Positions 1 to 5,000 of a DNA stretch of 5,636 nt are shown piece after piece. The position numbers and the translations under genes are program-made. This stretch comes from RGIG3009 sp045596745 (GTDB lineage: Bacteria; Bacillota; Clostridia; Oscillospirales; Acutalibacteraceae). The stretch spans positions 1-5,636 of the forward strand of contig JAZODA010000060.1 of assembly GCA_045596745.1 (NCBI GenBank), given 5' to 3'. The notes under the pieces are model-generated. The model was not told the DNA's origin. It ran no database searches and worked only from the letters and a program-made list of their open reading frames with translations. Positions within the stretch are counted from its first letter, which is position 1. Each line of letters starts with the position of its first letter.

Positions 1-79
1 TCCCGAACACGGCAGTTAAGCTCACTTGCGCCGACAATACTTGGCTGGTAGCGGCCCGGGAAGATAGGTAGACGCCAAC
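1..79 (+). rRNA. rrf: 5S ribosomal RNA, 3' part (5' end outside window)
   Basis: The window opens inside a 5S rRNA. The stretch starting at base 1, CCCGAACACGGCAGTTAAGC, matches the nearly universal loop B/helix III region of bacterial 5S rRNA, and the following CGCCGA...ACTTGG and GGGAAGATAGGTAGACGCC segments match the usual order of the helix IV/V and 3' strand of helix I. About the first third of the gene is missing at the left edge. The 3' end is placed where the terminal helix strand GACGCCAAC finishes, directly abutting the terminator hairpin. This implies that a 16S-23S-5S operon lies to the left and is transcribed toward the genes in this window. Certainty about identity is high; the exact 3' end could move by a few bases. 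Confidence 0.95.
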
Positions 80-123
80 ACAAAACAAAAGCTCCGACAA
101 ATGTCGGAGCTTTTGTTTTGTGT
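78..123 (+). terminator. rRNA operon terminator hairpin
   Basis: This is a perfect 21-bp inverted repeat: arm 78-98 pairs with 103-123 around the four-base loop 99-102. The G/C-rich core (GCTCCGAC/GTCGGAGC) is flanked inside the stem by an A-rich left arm and the T-rich right arm TTTTGTTTTGTGT, so the U tract needed for intrinsic termination is part of the stem. It begins at the end of the 5S gene. Because both flanks mirror one another it could also stop transcription arriving from the right. Confidence 0.93.
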
Positions 124-147
124 ACACTTGGGGTAGCCCCCAAGTGT
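124..147 (+). repeat. Second hairpin directly after the rRNA terminator
   Basis: This is a perfect 10-bp inverted repeat, ACACTTGGGG (124-133) with CCCCAAGTGT (138-147), and a four-base loop. It starts at the very next base after the first terminator stem. Only three T residues follow, so on the + strand it is a weak terminator at best. It may serve as a back-up stop or be part of a dispersed non-coding repeat. Structure is certain; role is a guess. Confidence 0.7.
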
Positions 148-266
148 TTGATCCGCTTCGCTCTATATGCAGGGGAACCCTGAAGGTTCCCTCGTGAACA
201 CCCCCTCCTTCCGAACCTTTGCGCTAAGATGAGTGGGGCACAGGTATACGCGCGCAATATGTGTTC
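148..266 (+). other. Gene-free stretch with several competing RNA pairings
   Basis: No credible gene lies between the rRNA terminator and the next operon (80-398). Within this part GGGAACC (173-179) pairs with GGTTCCC (185-191) as a small hairpin. AAGGTTC (183-189) can instead pair with GAACCTT (213-219), which excludes the first hairpin. TGAACAC (195-201) is complementary to GTGTTCA (261-267), and TTGCGC (219-224) to GCGCAA (252-257); these two nest. A terminator follows at once (267-300). This could be a small terminated RNA or an attenuator-like leader, but 6-7-base complementarities are expected to turn up by chance about this often in 120 bases. I do not recognise any known riboswitch or T-box motif here. 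Confidence 0.3.
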
Positions 267-300
267 AAAGCACTCAGCCTTTCGGTTGGGTGCTTTTCAT
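267..300 (+). terminator. Intrinsic terminator upstream of the deacetylase operon
   Basis: A stem of about 13 bp with two G-U pairs joins 267-279 (AAAGCACTCAGCC) and 284-296 (GGTTGGGTGCTTT), closed by the loop TTTC, and the right arm runs into TTTTCATTTTATT. This is a textbook rho-independent terminator. No gene ends just before it, so it either ends a small non-coding RNA in 148-266 or is a second stop for read-through from the rRNA operon, which would insulate the downstream operon. Confidence 0.85.
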
Positions 301-311
301 TTTATTCCTTA

Positions 312-329
312 TTTATTAAGTTTATTAAG
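312..329 (+). repeat. Tandem 9-bp duplication in an AT-rich tract
   Basis: TTTATTAAG occurs twice back to back (312-320 and 321-329). It sits in a very AT-rich tract (about 294-329) just upstream of the proposed -35 element, in the position of an UP element. It may simply be slippage in AT-rich DNA. Confidence 0.6.
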
Positions 330-339
330 CATTCGTATC

Positions 340-368
340 TTGCGATTTTTGAGTAAATATGGTATCTT
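340..368 (+). promoter_or_regulatory. Candidate sigma-A promoter of the deacetylase-esterase operon
   Basis: A -35 TTGCGA (340-345) and a -10 TATCTT (363-368) are separated by exactly 17 bases, and the -10 is preceded by TGG, an extended -10 (TGn) arrangement. The predicted start is an A at about 375, which gives a leader of roughly 24 bases containing the ribosome site AAGGGAG (385-391). Both hexamers depart from consensus, so this is a moderate-confidence call, supported by its place after a terminator and before the first gene. Confidence 0.5.
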
Positions 369-398
369 TGGAATAAAGACTTATAAGGGAGTGGTACG

Positions 399-1460
399 AT
401 GCGGCGGATTTTGGCTTTTCTTGCGGTGATTGCTTTGTTGCTTTGTGGTTGCGGCACGCCTCAAACCGGCAATACAACAGCGGTGGGTACGACTACCACT
501 ACCGCTACTACCTCTGTTGCGGATACCACAACAACGGCGGTTACTACCACGACGTCCGCGACATCAACGGAGACAACGCAGACCACAACATTAGCATCGG
601 GAGGTGCGACAACGATGACGACCGAAACGAGTAAAACGGCTACCACTACAACAAAGCCTACTACGGTTCAGAAGCAAACCACCACTCGTTCGGCATCGGT
701 AGCCGCAACCACCTCGACCACCAAGCAGACGACCACGACAACTACCACTACCACTGTTACTACCACGACGACCACTGCTGTGCAAAAGCCGGTAACGCCT
801 GTGTATGAGTGGCAGTCGCACCCGGAAGATTTTAAGCTGATTGCGTTCGGCTTTGACGATCTTCCGACCAGCACGTTTAACGTGACGATGGCTATTGACG
901 CGGTGTCGAAATACGAGGGCTTTGCGACGTGCTTTGTACTCGGTGAAAATGTTGAAAAATCGGGAACCTCCTTGCTGAAATATGCCGTGGAAAAGGGCTT
1001 TGAGCTTGGAAACCACTCGTATAACCATCCGAGAATGAAGGATACCACGCTTGAGGAAAATATGGAGCAGCTGGAAAAAACCAACACGCTGCTGAAGAAC
1101 CTGATGGGTATTACGCCGAAATGGTTCCGACCGCCGTATCTTTCGACCAGCACAACCTTGTTTGCTTCGTGCTTTGCCGCCGACAGGATGGTGGTAATCA
1201 GCGGACTTAAGAACAGCCGCACTAACACCTGGTATACGGTGGAGGACGGTGCGAACACGGCAAAGGCTTGTATTGATAACGCGTACGACGGCGCCATTTA
1301 CGTGATGCATCCTGCCAGAGCCGATACTGCCTATGCCATGGAAGAGGTCTGCAGAACCTTGTACAATCAAGGCTATCGCTTCTGTACGATCAGCCAGTTG
1401 TTCGAATACAAGGGGATTACGCCTCAGTTCAATAAAGCGTATACCGATGTTTACGGCTAA
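399..1460 (+). CDS. NodB/CE4 polysaccharide deacetylase lipoprotein with Thr-rich linker
   Basis: The protein has 353 residues. The ATG start is preceded by AAGGGAG seven bases upstream. Residues 1-18 form a lipoprotein signal peptide with lipobox LCGC, so Cys18 should be lipidated and the protein anchored on the outer membrane face. Residues 26-126 are a spacer with 58 threonines in 101 positions. Residues from about 145 to 340 are a NodB-homology (carbohydrate esterase 4) domain: the FDD motif (Asp153, the probable catalytic base; Asp154, metal), HSYNH (His206 and His210, metal ligands), RPPY (244-247) and a final IYVMHPA with His304. The family removes N- or O-acetyl groups from peptidoglycan, chitin oligomers or xylan using a divalent metal. 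The usual motif 4 (a D..DW-like segment) is not clear between residues 261 and 281, and the Gly normally following the second Asp is Leu155, so substrate cannot be assigned. It is probably cotranscribed with the acetylesterase 35 bases downstream. Confidence 0.92.
   Translation: MRRILAFLAVIALLLCGCGTPQTGNTTAVGTTTTTATTSVADTTTTAVTTTTSATSTETTQTTTLASGGATTMTTETSKTATTTTKPTTVQKQTTTRSASVAATTSTTKQTTTTTTTTTVTTTTTTAVQKPVTPVYEWQSHPEDFKLIAFGFDDLPTSTFNVTMAIDAVSKYEGFATCFVLGENVEKSGTSLLKYAVEKGFELGNHSYNHPRMKDTTLEENMEQLEKTNTLLKNLMGITPKWFRPPYLSTSTTLFASCFAADRMVVISGLKNSRTNTWYTVEDGANTAKACIDNAYDGAIYVMHPARADTAYAMEEVCRTLYNQGYRFCTISQLFEYKGITPQFNKAYTDVYG
474..776 (+). repeat. Low-complexity threonine-codon tract (deacetylase linker)
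   Basis: This coding low-complexity DNA is made mainly of ACN codons and covers residues 26-126. All four threonine codons are mixed irregularly (for example ACG ACC ACG ACA ACT ACC at residues 111-116), so it is not a simple DNA microsatellite. The likely role is an extended, possibly O-glycosylated stalk that holds the catalytic domain away from the membrane. Confidence 0.85.
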
Positions 1461-1480
1461 AGCCTTGTTTGCAGAGAGCA

Positions 1481-1488
1481 AAAGGAGG
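1481..1488 (+). promoter_or_regulatory. Ribosome binding site that fixes the esterase start
   Basis: AAAGGAGG is a near-perfect anti-16S sequence. Two in-frame ATGs follow, at 1490 and 1496. The first begins only one base after the site, which is too close; the second has seven bases of spacing and begins the MFKK signal peptide. The start is therefore taken as 1496. An upstream in-frame TTG at 1469 precedes the site and is rejected. Confidence 0.9.
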
Positions 1489-1495
1489 AATGCCA

Positions 1496-3163
1496 ATGTT
1501 TAAGAAAGTATTGGCGGTGATGTGTGTGTTGGGTATGATGATTCCGTTTGCCGCTTGCCCGATAACGGTGTCTGCGGCGGCTATGACGGATTATTCGCTC
1601 GCAGATATGCAGGGTCATTATAAAACCCAAGGTCGCATTCACCAGACCTCGGAACGTCTGTTTTTGGATTGGAGCGCGTCGGGTATTGAGTTTTCCGCTT
1701 ACTGCTCCGGTGATGTGTACATCAAATTCCAGGCGGACACCGTTATGGGTGGCGAGACGGGTGCTTGCTATTTCTCGGTGATTGTTGACGGCGTGGAAAA
1801 GCCCAGAGACACTTGCCGTTTGATTGCCAGAGGCACGCAAAAGGTGAAAATCGCCTCGAACTTGCCTGAGGGCGTGCATCGCTTTGAGTTGTATCGCCAG
1901 AGCGCCATCGGTTCGTCCTTGGTGAGCGTGGACGGCGTATCGCTCAACGGCACGCTGCTGGATGCGCCGAAAGAGAACGATTTGTATATTGAATTTATCG
2001 GCGACTCGATTACCACGGCAAGCGGTAATCTGGCGACGTCTTCCACCGCCAATTCGGGTGATCCGCTGTACAGCAACGCGGCGCAGGGATATGCGTATAT
2101 GGCGGCTCACAATATGCTGGGCGTGGATTTCTCGCTGGTTGCCATTTCGGGTATCGGTGCGTCGGTCGGTTGGCAGGCGTACGATATGCAGGAGGTATAT
2201 CCCAAACTTCGTTATCCGCAGGATACCTCGACGAATTACGATTTCGCCCGCCAGCCGGATGTGATTGTGCTGGCGCTGGGCACGAACGATTTGAACCGCT
2301 ATGCCACGTATAATATGACGCTGGAAGAGGTAAAACAAGGCTTTGCCGATATGCTGAAGCTGGTTCGTCAGAAGAACCCGAAATCCAAAATCGTGTGGAT
2401 GCACGGTATGATGCTCTCGTCTGCTTCGGGGTTGATTATGGAAGTTATCGAGGAAGCGGGCGGCGCTGACAAGGGCTTCTACGAGCTGATGACGTTGCAG
2501 AACAACAGTGGTGGTAACGGCCACCCCAACTTGGATGGACACACCTATTTTGCGGAAGATTTATCGAATTATATCCGCGAACTGATGGTACCGATGCCGG
2601 AAGTGAAGAGTGCTACGGACGATTCCGTCACCCTGAAAGCCGTTGCCGGCTATGAGTACAGCTGTGACGGGAAGACGTGGCAGAGCAGCCCTGTGTTTAC
2701 CGATTTGAAAGCAGGCCCGTACGCGTTCTATCAGCGCAAGGCGGAAACGGCAACCACCCTTGCCGGTATTGCCAGTTTGCCGGTGCGTCGGATGATGTAT
2801 GGCAAGACAACGACTACCGCCACTACGACCACCACCAAAGCTCCGAGCGCTTCTTCCAAGGTGACGGCGAGCACGACCACCGCCGTGCCAAATACCACAA
2901 CACTGACAAACACCGACACGACGTCTACTTCGGCAGTTATCGCCGAGCCGACCTCCACGATTGGCACGACGACACAGCCGAGCACCACTACGCCCGAAGC
3001 AACGACAACAGTCGTCTCGAACGCGGAGAAGAACGACCATAAACCGAGCAAGCCAAACGACAAAAACAATTGGTTTCTCCCGATTGTAGCGGCTATCGGC
3101 AGCCTGGCGGCGGTATCCATTTCTGTGATATTGCTTATCAAAAAGTCAAGAGCGAAGAAATAA
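1496..3163 (+). CDS. CE2-type SGNH acetylesterase, secreted and membrane-anchored
   Basis: The protein has 555 residues. Residues 1 to about 29 are an export signal (MFKK, hydrophobic core, VSAAA). Residues about 35-155 resemble the beta-sandwich N-terminal domain of CE2 esterases, and about 160-362 are the SGNH hydrolase: GDS with nucleophile Ser171, GTND with Asn264 (oxyanion), and GHPN with catalytic His343. Gly340 occupies the place where many SGNH enzymes have the triad Asp, which suggests the Ser-His dyad described for some CE2 members. Residues about 366-430 (GYEYSCDGKTW...FYQRKA) look like an FN3/Ig-like module. A Thr-rich stalk (438-507), a single membrane helix (526-548) and the tail KKSRAKK follow. 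CE2 enzymes remove O-acetyl groups from xylan, mannan or related glycans. There is no LPxTG motif or dockerin. FAAC at 18-21 is a poor lipobox, so signal peptidase I processing is more likely. It lies downstream of the deacetylase in the same probable operon and ends at a strong terminator. Confidence 0.93.
   Translation: MFKKVLAVMCVLGMMIPFAACPITVSAAAMTDYSLADMQGHYKTQGRIHQTSERLFLDWSASGIEFSAYCSGDVYIKFQADTVMGGETGACYFSVIVDGVEKPRDTCRLIARGTQKVKIASNLPEGVHRFELYRQSAIGSSLVSVDGVSLNGTLLDAPKENDLYIEFIGDSITTASGNLATSSTANSGDPLYSNAAQGYAYMAAHNMLGVDFSLVAISGIGASVGWQAYDMQEVYPKLRYPQDTSTNYDFARQPDVIVLALGTNDLNRYATYNMTLEEVKQGFADMLKLVRQKNPKSKIVWMHGMMLSSASGLIMEVIEEAGGADKGFYELMTLQNNSGGNGHPNLDGHTYFAEDLSNYIRELMVPMPEVKSATDDSVTLKAVAGYEYSCDGKTWQSSPVFTDLKAGPYAFYQRKAETATTLAGIASLPVRRMMYGKTTTTATTTTTKAPSASSKVTASTTTAVPNTTTLTNTDTTSTSAVIAEPTSTIGTTTQPSTTTPEATTTVVSNAEKNDHKPSKPNDKNNWFLPIVAAIGSLAAVSISVILLIKKSRAKK
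2807..3016 (+). repeat. Low-complexity Thr-rich tract (esterase stalk)
   Basis: This tract encodes residues 438-507, rich in Thr with Ser, Ala, Pro and Val, and links the FN3-like module to the C-terminal membrane helix. Codon choice for threonine is mixed, as in the upstream gene. Confidence 0.8.
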
Positions 3164-3166
3164 GAA

Positions 3167-3210
3167 AAGCCCCCGTCGGAGCGACTAAACTCCGACGGGG
3201 GCTTCGTTTG
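3167..3210 (+). terminator. Bidirectional terminator between convergent genes
   Basis: A perfect 15-bp stem joins 3167-3181 (AAGCCCCCGTCGGAG) and 3190-3204 around an eight-base loop. On the + strand it is followed by TTCGTTTGTTTT and on the - strand by TTTTCTTATTTCTT, so it should end both the esterase operon (stop at 3163) and the convergent binding-protein gene (stop at 3215-3213). The + strand U tract reaches into the last codons of the opposing gene. Confidence 0.93.
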
Positions 3211-3212
3211 TT

Positions 3213-4838
3213 TTATGCGGTGTAGCTTTCTTTAACGGCGTAATCGATGAAAGTCTGGAAAGCCTTCTTATACCCTTTAAGAACAACCGTGATGTTTTGG
3301 TTGTTTACAGCGATTGCGTCCAGCACCACACCGATTCCTGCATAAGTAGAGCCGGCAGTGGTTTCGAAATCGTGTAACGGTGCAAGGAGATTTCCCGAAT
3401 CCAGAACGGTATTTACCGTCTGCTTGACAGTGGCAGACATTGCCGGGTGAATGGCATTACTGCGGTTGTGCTGAGAATCGTACTTGGCAAAGGCCAGCGC
3501 GCACAAAACACCTTGCTTGGAAGCGCCCTTGCCTGCAGCGAAGCCGCTCCACCGACTGATAGCATACGGATACTTGTCTTGGGGGCGGGGCAGGGGAATC
3601 ATCCCCAGATTATCAATCGTGCCGCCCAAAGCTGCGTTTTCGGAAACGGCGGTCAGTGCGGCTTGATAGAACGTGGTATCGGCAATGAGGGAGGCGGTGT
3701 TGCCGGACAAGAAACGGTCAAATCCGTTTTCTTCATAGTGACCGACGTCGATTACGCCTGCTTCTTTGTTATAGTATTTCTGCATCATTTCGCAGGCGGC
3801 ATACAAATTGGGGTTGCTCAGGTTTTCGACATATCGACCATCCCCCGTTGCTTTTGCGAAATCGGTTGCAAAGGAAGCGATGACAGTGTTGGAATAGTAC
3901 GGCGCAAAGGCGTTGATACCGGAAACACCGGACGAGGTCTTTTGCACCTTCCGCAGCATATCGTACAGAGTGTCCCACGTGAATCCACCGGCGTTATACA
4001 GTGCCAGAGGATCGTTATTACCGCTGTAGCCGGCAGTCGCAAACAGTGCTTTGTTGTACCAGACGACGGCGGGGGATTGACGATACAAGCCGCCTACTGC
4101 GTAGATTTTCCCATAGAGCGACAGAGCTTGGGATAGCGATTTGTAAAATCCACTGCCGGTTTTATCGTTCCAAAGGTCGGCGGTGGTGATGTAGTCATCC
4201 AACGGCTGCATCACACCGGCGATGTATTGCGAAAGGGTATTTTCGCTCGAGAGCATCAGAATATCGTACGGTTTTCCCGAGGCGGCAGCTGCCGACAGCG
4301 CTGAAATGTACGTATTTTCGGGGATGCAGGTGGTTTTGATTTTGGCGTTGTATTGGCTTTCAAAACCCGCAATCTGCTCGGCAGAGATACTGCCCGCAGC
4401 ACCCATATCGGCAAACGTAAAGGTAGCACCGCCAAAGTTGAGGCCGTTTTCTACCGGTACCGTTCCTTCGCGGAAATCAACCGTGAGATACGGATGGGGA
4501 ACGGTATAAGGGGGCTTGGTTATCCAGCTTGTGGTAAACCGTGTTGTGGAAGTTGCCGTTACGGTGCGGGTGGGATAATACCGCGTGGTGGTGCTGCCGG
4601 ACGGCTTGCGTGTGGTTGCCACATCCGAAGAGATGGTAGAACTTTCTGTTGTGGTGGTGTCGGTCGGGTCTGCAGGCGCTTCTTCGGTCGTGGTGGTTAC
4701 CGTCGTGACCGAGGTTGTCACCGTGCTGTCGGTGGCAGAGGTGGGCGTATCCGTGTTGGTGGCCGCTTGCGAGCAGGCGGCGAGCGGCAGTGCCATCAGC
4801 AGTGCCAATGCGAGAGATACGATACGTGTATACTTCAT
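3213..4838 (-). CDS. Extracellular solute-binding lipoprotein (ABC transporter family 1 type)
   Basis: The protein has 541 residues, starting at the ATG MKYTRIV; GGGG (4849-4846), seven bases upstream, is a weak ribosome site. A TTG seven codons earlier is in frame but has no such site. The lipobox LAAC puts the lipid anchor on Cys22. Residues 27 to about 103 are a Thr-rich spacer. From about 135 to the end the protein follows the solute-binding family 1 pattern: FTFADMG at the start, SGKPYDILMLSS, the YAVGG...VVWYNKALF signature (246-266), FTWDTLYDMLRKVQK, FLSGNTASLIAD (376-387) and LGMIPLPRP (411-419). Such proteins capture sugars or oligosaccharides outside the cell and pass them to an ABC permease. 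No permease or ATPase gene is adjacent: the gene has its own promoter and terminator and seems monocistronic. The ligand cannot be told from sequence; a carbohydrate is likely by family and neighbours. Confidence 0.9.
   Translation of the reverse strand: MKYTRIVSLALALLMALPLAACSQAATNTDTPTSATDSTVTTSVTTVTTTTEEAPADPTDTTTTESSTISSDVATTRKPSGSTTTRYYPTRTVTATSTTRFTTSWITKPPYTVPHPYLTVDFREGTVPVENGLNFGGATFTFADMGAAGSISAEQIAGFESQYNAKIKTTCIPENTYISALSAAAASGKPYDILMLSSENTLSQYIAGVMQPLDDYITTADLWNDKTGSGFYKSLSQALSLYGKIYAVGGLYRQSPAVVWYNKALFATAGYSGNNDPLALYNAGGFTWDTLYDMLRKVQKTSSGVSGINAFAPYYSNTVIASFATDFAKATGDGRYVENLSNPNLYAACEMMQKYYNKEAGVIDVGHYEENGFDRFLSGNTASLIADTTFYQAALTAVSENAALGGTIDNLGMIPLPRPQDKYPYAISRWSGFAAGKGASKQGVLCALAFAKYDSQHNRSNAIHPAMSATVKQTVNTVLDSGNLLAPLHDFETTAGSTYAGIGVVLDAIAVNNQNITVVLKGYKKAFQTFIDYAVKESYTA
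4530..4760 (-). repeat. Low-complexity Thr/Ser-rich tract (binding-protein stalk)
   Basis: This tract encodes residues 27-103 of the binding protein: Thr, Ser and Val with acidic patches, later with Arg and Tyr (TRYYPTRTV). It places a long flexible arm between the lipid anchor and the ligand-binding domain. Confidence 0.8.
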
Positions 4839-4864
4839 ACCAAGACCCCGTTTCCCCAAAAAGT

Positions 4865-4882
4865 AACGATGGCAACATCGTT
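4865..4882 (-). promoter_or_regulatory. 5'-end hairpin in the binding-protein leader
   Basis: AACGATG (- strand 4882-4876) and CATCGTT (4871-4865) form a 7-bp stem with the loop TTGC. The predicted transcript start is 4883, so the hairpin would sit at the very 5' end of the about 45-base leader. Such hairpins can protect mRNA from 5'-dependent decay; regulation is not shown. Confidence 0.5.
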
Positions 4883-4889
4883 CAAGTTC

Positions 4890-4918
4890 AGTATATCACG
4901 AAAGTTACAATTTTGCAA
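4890..4918 (-). promoter_or_regulatory. Sigma-A promoter of the binding-protein gene
   Basis: On the - strand, TTGCAA (4918-4913) and TATACT (4895-4890) are separated by 17 bases, with TGA immediately before the -10 (extended -10). The predicted start is G at 4883. The AT-rich stretch upstream (4919-4933) fits an UP element. Confidence 0.8.
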
Positions 4919-4919
4919 C
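4904..4919. repeat. Imperfect inverted repeat over the binding-protein -35
   Basis: GTTACAATTTTGCAAC is a 7+2+7 inverted repeat with a single mismatch. It covers the -35 element of the leftward promoter, which is where a repressor site would lie. The regulator is unknown. Confidence 0.4.
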
Positions 4920-4940
4920 ACTTTTGTTAAAATGTGCTGC

Positions 4941-4957
4941 TTGTCACCGATTGACAA
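4941..4957. repeat. Inverted repeat over the right-hand -35, possible operator
   Basis: TTGTCA (4941-4946) and TGACAA (4952-4957) form a perfect 6-5-6 palindrome of 17 bases that overlaps the TTGACA -35 of the rightward promoter. Its size and position suit a dimeric repressor, but part of the symmetry comes from the -35 consensus itself. Confidence 0.4.
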
Positions 4958-4979
4958 ACCTGAAAACGAGTGATATACT
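4951..4979 (+). promoter_or_regulatory. Near-consensus sigma-A promoter of the right-end lipoprotein
   Basis: TTGACA (4951-4956), a 17-base spacer and TATACT (4974-4979) with TGA just before it (extended -10) make a near-consensus promoter. The predicted start is A at 4986. Confidence 0.9.
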
Positions 4980-4981
4980 CG
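4967..4981. repeat. Small palindrome across the right-hand -10
   Basis: CGAGT (4967-4971) and ACTCG (4977-4981) flank GATAT as a 5-5-5 inverted repeat spanning the -10. It could be a second operator half-site pair or chance. Confidence 0.3.
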
Positions 4982-4985
4982 GGAT

Positions 4986-4992
4986 AAGGAGG
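4986..4992 (+). promoter_or_regulatory. Ribosome binding site at the predicted transcript 5' end
   Basis: AAGGAGG lies eight bases before the ATG at 5001. The predicted +1 is also 4986, so the site would begin at the first transcribed base and the leader would be only about 15 bases. Confidence 0.85.
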
Positions 4993-5000
4993 TTGATCTT

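Noticed and set aside
148..300. T-box or known riboswitch upstream of the deacetylase
   Set aside because: No T-box GGTGG-type bulge sequence or recognised aptamer core is seen, and a separate promoter candidate lies after the terminator.
229..429. Small + strand open frame of 66 codons before the deacetylase
   Set aside because: It runs through the terminator hairpin at 267-296, overlaps the real gene in another frame and has no good ribosome site.
474..776. CRISPR-like or tandem DNA repeat
   Set aside because: The repetition is at amino-acid level, with irregular codons and no spacer-repeat periodicity.
1469..1495. Upstream TTG and ATG (1490) starts for the esterase
   Set aside because: TTG lies before the ribosome site and the ATG at 1490 is one base from it; 1496 has correct spacing and opens the signal peptide.
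591..1496. Long antisense frame opposite the deacetylase
   Set aside because: It is a mirror of the real gene, with Arg/Gly/Ser-rich low complexity opposite the Thr tract and no recognisable domain, while the + strand frame has clear CE4 motifs.
1547..1558. Lipobox-like FAAC in the esterase signal peptide
   Set aside because: Phe at -3 is unusual, a normal SAAA cleavage region follows, and the protein already has a C-terminal membrane helix.
1457..2542. Antisense frame of 361 codons opposite the esterase
   Set aside because: The + strand frame contains GDS, GTND and GHPN catalytic blocks; the antisense product matches nothing and arises from codon bias.
3074..3160. Sortase-type wall anchor at the esterase C-terminus
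   Set aside because: A membrane helix and basic tail are present, but no LPxTG-like motif precedes them.
3447..4136. Forward frame opposite the binding-protein gene
   Set aside because: No ribosome site or domain, and it lies wholly within a well-supported - strand gene.
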